Source: Cylicocyclus nassatus (lineage: Eukaryota; Nematoda; Chromadorea; Rhabditida; Strongylidae). Taken from it: a DNA stretch of 64,000 nucleotides. Below are positions 58,243 through 64,000 of the stretch, piece by piece. Position numbers and translations under genes: made by a program. A model generated the notes under the pieces. It was not told the DNA's origin, did no database searches, and worked only from the letters and a program-made list of their open reading frames with translations. How positions within the stretch are numbered: the stretch's first letter is position 1; every line of letters begins with the position of its first letter. The DNA is taken from positions 29,267,441 through 29,331,440 of the forward strand of contig CATQJL010000316.1 of the NCBI GenBank assembly GCA_958299035.1, given 5' to 3'.

Positions 58243-58577
58243 TATAACTTAGCAAATGCTCTGACTTAGCTCTTCTTTCCCTTTCAGCACTAATGTACAT
58301 CTCTAAATAACAGAACAACTTTCAAACCAACTTTTGATTTCATATGACGTCAATTTTTAAGATTTTGAAGTAATCCGAAAACTGACATTATATATGTAGA
58401 CGGTAGATTTTTCTTCGCACTTACATGGAAATTTCTAAAAGCATCTAAACACTGTGATGATTTTTCCATCGTCAGCATCTGCATCGAGCATATTGTGGCA
58501 AAAACTAGTGCTTTACATAAACTTTCGTCATAGCTGTTTCTCTTGTATCCACTGTGTGATTTGAGATTTGGAAACTA

Positions 58578-59506
58578 TTAGGTTGTAAAGAAAGTTCCCG
58601 GGCACTTGCGAAAATTTTTTTTCAAATCGCTGTAACTTCAAGCAGTTTGATTCTTTTTTGAAGCTACAAACTTCGTTGCAAAGACAGTTTTGTTTATAAC
58701 ATATGCTTGTGTGCTGACTTCTCAGCACCTCACTGCGGTCCACCAGCATGCGCCGAAGGGAAAAAGGTCGTCGCGAAAAGTGGCCTATTTGTGCAGGATT
58801 ATCTCAGGCATGATGAGAGATGGAGAGCCCAGATGCTGTGGTTATGTAGAGGTCTGCTGAGGCTGTTATGAGGACCATTTATTTCTTTGAGGAACCACCT
58901 GCAAAAGATTTTTTCCAAGAAAATTTGAAAAGTCGACCATTTTTTGCCCCCAAAAATGCACCATTTTTTGACTATGTGACTTTAAAGTCTTCTAGTTCTG
59001 CACAGAAAGGACCAAATCTTCGATTACTGCGAACATTGTTGGGGTAATGCCTTACACATCTTTTGTACTCATCATCTAAGCGTGGCGATCCCCGCAGAAG
59101 CAACGCCAGCTGCGAAAAAAGTTGCACTCAATAGCAAGTTTGACAGCTTGTAATTTCTGAGTGCAAATCGCAAAACTCGAGTGCAGCGGCGGATCAGTAG
59201 TCAACAGGCTTCTCAATCAACTCACCCATGAATTGGACGAAATTCTTCGACTTGCACAAAAAATGGCCGTGAGAAGAAAAATTGTGAACTTTTTACGGTT
59301 GGAAAGATTTCTCTTTTTGACGTGCAAATCAAACACGTCTGGCATCGATAGAAGTCAGAAGGCGTACTGAAAACTTCAGGCTTCCCTCCACTAAACAGTA
59401 TAAAAAACCTAGTGTTAAAGTCTGGTTAAAGTCTGACCGAGCGCCGAAAAAATGCGTTTGAAAATGAAATTTCCAAAAGTGCCCGGGAACTTTCTTTACA
59501 ACCTAA
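58578..59506. mobile_element. Non-autonomous mariner-type element, TTAGGTTGTAAAGAAAGTTC ends
   Basis: The 929-bp element has perfect inverted ends of about 31 bp (TTAGGTTGTAAAGAAAGTTC, CCGGGCAC) and TA flanks (58576-58577 and 59507-59508). Copy A has the empty site near 5490 (GAACTGGATACTGAAAGG). No transposase is recognised. Confidence 0.9.
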
Positions 59507-60309
59507 TAGAATGATGCCAAAGTCACAAAATTCAATCTACTTAGAGTTCAAGACTTACCCAAGGGGATGCTCTCCTTTTGAATCATTTGAGTTTAACAAT
59601 TATTAAAGTTGGTTAGTTGAAGTATGATGAACAGCTGAAGTAGAGCAGACTAATATCCGTCTTAATTAGCATCATGGGAAGTGCTCAAATCGATGTTTTA
59701 TTTTTTATTAACTTTTCAAGCCTAAATCAATGCCCTTTATTCGTAAATAAAAAGGTTCGCACTTCAGAATAGTCAGCGCAACTTTGTTGTCTAAGTCCAA
59801 AGAATCAAGCTTTCGTCCAAGGAACTTTGAGTTCGTGTTTTAAGTTCCGTGATAACAATAATAAAAGTCTTGAACGTTCCAAAAATTTTGTAAGAGTTTC
59901 TCACATAAAGTAGGCTAGCTACACGTTACTGTGGTAGTCAATCTTTTGGGAAACGCATAAACAAAAAGATGTGAAAAACGTCATCCTGCAGGACAAATAC
60001 TCTTATCACCGCATTTTCTTCATAAGAACAAAGGCTAAACAAAAATTACCTAGTGACTACCTAAAAACTGAGTGATCAGGACTGTTTTCGGTGAGAACAT
60101 GCTGTGTGAGGAAACCTTTTCTCTAAAATAACTTTAACAATTTTTCATATCTCCGCACGAGATCAAGGCCTGACTTATGTGTAGACTGTGTGAATTTCTT
60201 TGTAGTTTATGAGATGCGCACGTATCATGCACTGCATACAAAAATGTTTTGTCGTAATGTTTCACAGAGTCTGGCATGTTCTAAAAAAAGTCAGTTTGTG
60301 CGCCATTAA

Positions 60310-60588
60310 CAGGGCTCGGCACGAGGTGGCTAGATGAAAATGGAAAAAACGAAGTCCCCCTTGACTTTCGGGAATTTTTACGAAGTCCCCTTTGACCCTC
60401 AACCAAATTTCCCCTAAAAACCTAAAAAATCCCCCAATATCCCCCAAAAAAACGAATCGTCGACTAAAAAAAACGTCGCCAAGTCGTCAATTTTGCGTCT
60501 CTCTTCGGTCACAAAAACGAAACCCCCTTTGCTTTTCGCCTCAAAAAACGATACCAGTTGGCTTACAAGCCACCTGTGCCGAGTCTTG
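60310..60588. mobile_element. Small hAT MITE with perfect 8-bp TSD
   Basis: Ends CAGGGCTCGGCAC and GTGCCGAGTCTTG, flanked by GCCATTAA on both sides (60302-60309 and 60589-60596). The inside contains AAAACGAAGTCCCC and TTTTTACGAAGTCCCC, related to the subterminal CGAAGT motifs of the larger hAT copies at 34307 and 41614. Confidence 0.9.
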
Positions 60589-60785
60589 GCCATTAACTTT
60601 ACGTAATTTTCTTTTCAGTCAAAGACTGAAACAAAAACAATACTTTGGAAATATTTGCCCTGTTGAGTAATTCACAGAGGAAATTCCTGCATTTGATATG
60701 GTGCTTATGCGAAAAAGTAAATAAAGAAGAATATCAGAAAGATTTCTAAACAGTCTATGTAGAAACTGGAAGCACTGGAAGACGA
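60589..60785. other. No gene seen
   Basis: Short spacer between the hAT MITE and the RTE homology. Confidence 0.4.
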
Positions 60786-62575
60786 AGTCTTAAGAAATGC
60801 CGAAGGGACCTCTGTGAATATCACGTACCGCTGGCTGCACTATTGAACGAAGACGGGACTCCGACTTCTTCCCGATACAAGATGGAATCTATCGCGAATA
60901 ACTTCTATACCAACCTCTTCCGCTCATCAACACCCGTGCCGATGCCCGCTGTTCCCACTGGAAAAGTACCACCACGAATTCTACCTGCTGAAGTGCGCAC
61001 GGCGATTCAGACCATGAAGACATCCACGACTCCAGGACCAGACCATCTTTCCGTCGAATTTCTGCGAGCTGGAGGACAACGTCTACACGAGATTCTCGCG
61101 TCGCACCTGACATCTTACTTTCAGAAGGAGAGGATTCCCGACCAGTGGAGAACGTCAAGAACCGTCCTTCTTTTTAAGAAGGGTGAACGGCAAGATCTTT
61201 GAAATTACCGTCCAATATGCCTGCTGAGTGTGCTGTACAAGCTCTTCACGAAGATTATCCTCGCACGCATATTTAGGACACTGGATGAAGCCCAACCCCA
61301 AGAACAAGCTGGATTTCGCAAAGGATTCAGCTGCATGGACCACATCCAGACGGTTTCGAGGGTCATAGAAGTCTGCCGGGAGTATCGACTGCCTCTTGTC
61401 CTAACCTTCGTCGACTACGAGAACGCCTTTGACAGCGTCGAAACCAACGCCATCCTGTCTGCGCTAATCGATCAAGGAGTGGAACCAGCTTACGTGAGGA
61501 CACTAGCCGACTGCTACAAGGACTGTACAACAACGATGCAGCTATTCCATCGCCCCCTGACCATTCCAATTGGGAAGGGGGTTCGACAAGGCGACACTAT
61601 TTCGCCGAAGCTGTTCACCGCGGCCTTGCAGTGGGTGATGAAGTCACTAGACTGGGAAGAGAGAGGCATACGAGTTGATGGGAGATTCCTATCCAACCTT
61701 CGTTTTGCGGATGACATCGTCCTTTTCTCGAGCAGTATCACTGAAGCAGAGGCGATGCTGAAGGAACTAAACGAAGTAGGGAAGAAGATCGGACTGCGAA
61801 TAAATCGGAAGAAGACTCAGTTCAAGAAGAACGACCTTTGCGAAGATGCAGAAATGGAATTGGTAAGCTCCCCTATCATGGAGACGTCTTCTTATGTGTA
61901 TCTCGGACGTTCGATGAACATGGAAAACGACTTGAGGGAAGAACTTAACAGGAGAAGAAGAGCAGCCTGGGCCGCCTTCAGGCCTCTGAAGGAAGCCACC
62001 GACCAACTGACGGACCCGGAGCTTCGTGCCCACCTGTTCGACTCGACCGTTCTCCCAGCGCTCTGCTACGCAGCTGAGACTTGGGCCGACACTGTAGCTA
62101 CGTCGAAAGCTTTAAGGACCACCCACAGAGCGCTCGAGCACAGTCTTCTGAAGATGACCCGACACAAGCAACATCTAGTCGGACTTCGCAGCACGGATAT
62201 GAGAAGAATGTCCCGTCTTCGTGACCCAGTGGAAGACGTTGCGAAAGCGAAACACTGATGGGCCGGTCACATAATGAGAAGAACGGGCGATGGATGGACA
62301 CTAAGAACATCTGAGTGGATTCCTCGCGAAGCCAAACGTCCTCGAGGAAGACCACCGACGAGATGGGCAGGCGTGTTCGTGGAACGGATGGACCAGCTGA
62401 GAAATCAGCTGGATACGATTCCCGCCCCTGAAACTCGTGGACGCAGCCACCGACGACGACCAAGAAGATCGTGGATTCCGAAGCGAGGGGCAGGGATCAA
62501 TGGCAACTTCTGTAGTGGGGCCCGCACGTCACGTGAGGACGGGCCATCTAAGTATCTAAGTAAGTATCTATGTAA
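60786..62575 (+). pseudogene. RTE-type non-LTR retrotransposon, 5'-truncated, two nonsense codons
   Basis: One frame from 60786 runs through SLKKCRRDLCEYHVPLAALL, PGPDHLSVEFLRAGG, a stop TGA at 61200-61202 (…GERQDL, stop, NYRPICLLSVLYKLF), EQAGFRKGFSCMDH, the catalytic FVDYENAFDS (motif A), KGVRQGDTISPKLF (motif B), LRFADDIVLFS (motif C), YVYLGRSMNMEN and LPALCYAAETW, then a second TGA at 62256-62258 (AKAKH, stop, WAGHIMRRTGDGW), and RPRGRPPTRW. The apurinic endonuclease domain is missing. The 3' end carries short AAGTATCT repeats typical of RTE. Apart from the two TGA codons the RT frame is intact, so this copy is fairly young. Confidence 0.92.
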
Positions 62576-62984
62576 AAAACAAATCTTATTTGTTTTTCCG
62601 TCATTTTTCACCAATACGGAGAAAATCCAGAAGATCCAATATAGTAAGGAAAAATTTTATGCATCCTTCACATCTGTTCAAAATAGTTTTGAAAACTAGT
62701 TCATTTTCAAAACATTTCTTTCATACTATGATGAGCTTTTTCACTTTGTTCTCAAGTTCGAGCTTGTTGGCTGGTTTCTTATTAAGTCCACAATTAATGA
62801 CGTTCTGATTTTGATTTTGTTCTTGCCCGAGAAAGCGAATACTTGGACTGACTTTATCTGAAAGTTTTGTATCCAGTCAGCTTTTTTTAGGTAGGATCTG
62901 ATCTATGTGGAGCAAGAGAATACAGCTTTTTGGCAGTGTCACTCGGAACACTTTTCTAAATCTTTGAATGTTTGTGTTATAAAG
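62576..62984. other. No gene seen
   Basis: AT-rich sequence after the RTE tail; only short frames. Confidence 0.4.
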
Positions 62985-63034
62985 CGTACATTTACCTGTT
63001 TTATGTGGAAATTTACATGAAACAGGTAGGTACG
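62985..63034. repeat. Hairpin, arms CGTAC…ACCTGTTT
   Basis: CGTACATTTACCTGTTTTATGT pairs with ACATGAAACAGGTAGGTACG with few mismatches around an 8-nt loop, giving a pre-miRNA-sized stem. Confidence 0.75.
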
Positions 63035-63059
63035 TTTTACAACAAAAATTTTCATACTA

Positions 63060-63110
63060 GGGAACTAGGGTCCACAAGTGCAATAGATGCGCTTGTGGAC
63101 CCTAGTTCCC
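63060..63110. repeat. Perfect 19-bp hairpin
   Basis: GGGAACTAGGGTCCACAAG (63060-63078) and its exact reverse complement (63092-63110) flank a 13-nt loop. It lies 26 bp beyond the previous hairpin. Confidence 0.95.
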
Positions 63111-64000
63111 TAATTTCGCCGAGCAGGATTTTCTTCTAGCATTTGGGAATTCTCTTGCGTACTGCAAGGGTTTTTTGAACACCACCGAATGTCAACTTTT
63201 TTGTTTTGATAAAACCAAGCAGAAATGTTGCGTGTTACTGACGTATCTATGGCATAAATTCTCAAAATGCGAAGGTCTGTGATTGGATACGAGCAGTTAC
63301 TCAAGAAAGTTGATGATACAGATAGATTCAGGTACATCTTTTTCTAGTACAAATTCCTAGTCTCAGCATTCCTAAATTTCTAGTTGTTTTAGCATTTCGA
63401 ACTAAACAGAAGGGCACGTCTACATGAAAATGTTTCACAACAGTGTTTTTAGGAAAGGCATTCTGCTTTATTGAGGCATGTTTCTTGCTAATCAGTTGAT
63501 ATAATCCTATGCTTTTTTTCGCAGAAGACTGCTTGTTTGGCACGGAGATCAAGAGCATACCTATGCAGCTCCAATTTGTTCGAGGATGATCGATGTAACG
63601 CCAAATTGATGCTCATGTATTTATGCTATCACGTTACTCATGCAGTCTTTAAAGTCTTGCATAAACAACTTCATACTTTTTCTTTTTTGGTGTCTAAGCT
63701 CAATCTTTTTGAAAAGCAAAGCCATTTTGCTGAAAACATACCTAAGTCTTACCTACGTCAATTTGTGGCGGTTGTTTTTGAAGTCTAAGCCCTTTTGGAT
63801 AGCTGCACCCGAAAGCAAAGCAGATTAGAAGTTTTCTAGTAGACGTGCAAAGTTTCGTGCTTTCTGCACTAATTGATTTTCTGCATACATACGGTGGTAT
63901 AGTAAGATTGTAATTCGATTTTTTCTCGTTTGCTCTCTTAAGACTGGGCTTTTGCTCTATCTTCTGTATTCCGTTGCTGAGCTCGACGTGTCGATCGCAG
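63111..64000. other. No assigned gene
   Basis: Open frames of 75, 76 and 83 codons (63110-63337 minus, 63328-63558 minus, 63537-63788 plus) have no recognisable content. Confidence 0.4.

Larger units (their letters stand above)
52987..60195 (+). repeat. Segmental duplication, copy B
   Basis: Collinear partner of 1-6245. Corresponding points: 52987/1, 54290/295, 54600/630, 54775/1614, 55170/2005, 55870/2195, 56580/2750, 57300/3495, 58300/5140, 59880/5905. B-only sequences are about 53252-54232, 55345-55855, 57323-58242 and 58578-59506. The last two are transposons whose empty sites are preserved in copy A. Confidence 0.9.

Overview
The window looks like accessory DNA of a nematode, most likely a clade V (strongylid or hookworm-like) parasite. 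The evidence is AT-rich sequence with no bacterial gene layout, introns of 42-61 nt with GTAAGT/GTGAGT donors and TTTCAG-like acceptors, a decayed copy of a gene resembling nematode DYN-1 dynamin, a nematode-type family 11 fucosyltransferase, RTE-type LINEs, Penelope-like elements, and a near-exact copy of the SL1 spliced leader. The species is inference. No gene in the window appears complete.

Layout. 1-6245 is one copy (A) of an old segmental duplication whose second copy (B) lies at 52987-60195 in the same orientation. Each copy has gained different transposons, and the other copy preserves the empty sites. 6545-12440 is non-coding with palindromic MITEs. 13554-15866 is a dynamin pseudogene with recognisable exons, interrupted by a palindromic mariner-type element and carrying a stop, frameshifts and a lost splice acceptor. 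16430-17945 is a Penelope-like retroelement (reverse transcriptase end plus GIY-YIG endonuclease) split by a GC-rich palindrome. 17950-27271 is dominated by repeats: Helitron-type units, two Helitrons with TC...CTAGT ends, ATTCGAA repeats, G-tracts and foldback MITEs. 27275-38090 is mostly featureless apart from a minus-strand RTE relic (32924-34130) and a hAT element (34307-35122). 38091 begins an SL1-like sequence followed by a 63-codon open frame and AATAAA. 41007-42716 is a foldback element containing a hAT copy with an 8-bp target duplication.

Genes. The best-supported gene is a minus-strand alpha-1,2-fucosyltransferase-like (GT11) gene at 44039-45136. Five exons join in consistent phase and carry the family's motifs, although the key second arginine of motif I is threonine. 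A plus-strand exon nearby (45801-46123) is open except for one TGA. A 3.1-kb stretch at 48.4-51.5 kb holds a second Penelope fragment, a Helitron end, two unassigned open frames and a GC-rich block. Copy B is followed by a tiny hAT MITE with a perfect TSD and a 5'-truncated RTE retrotransposon (60786-62575). Two neighbouring perfect or near-perfect hairpins lie at 62985-63110.

The main biology is layered transposition: palindromic TTAGGTTG mariner elements, Harbinger-like and hAT MITEs, Helitrons, RTE and Penelope elements nested in one another and in dead gene copies, with insertion order readable from target duplications and empty paralogous sites.
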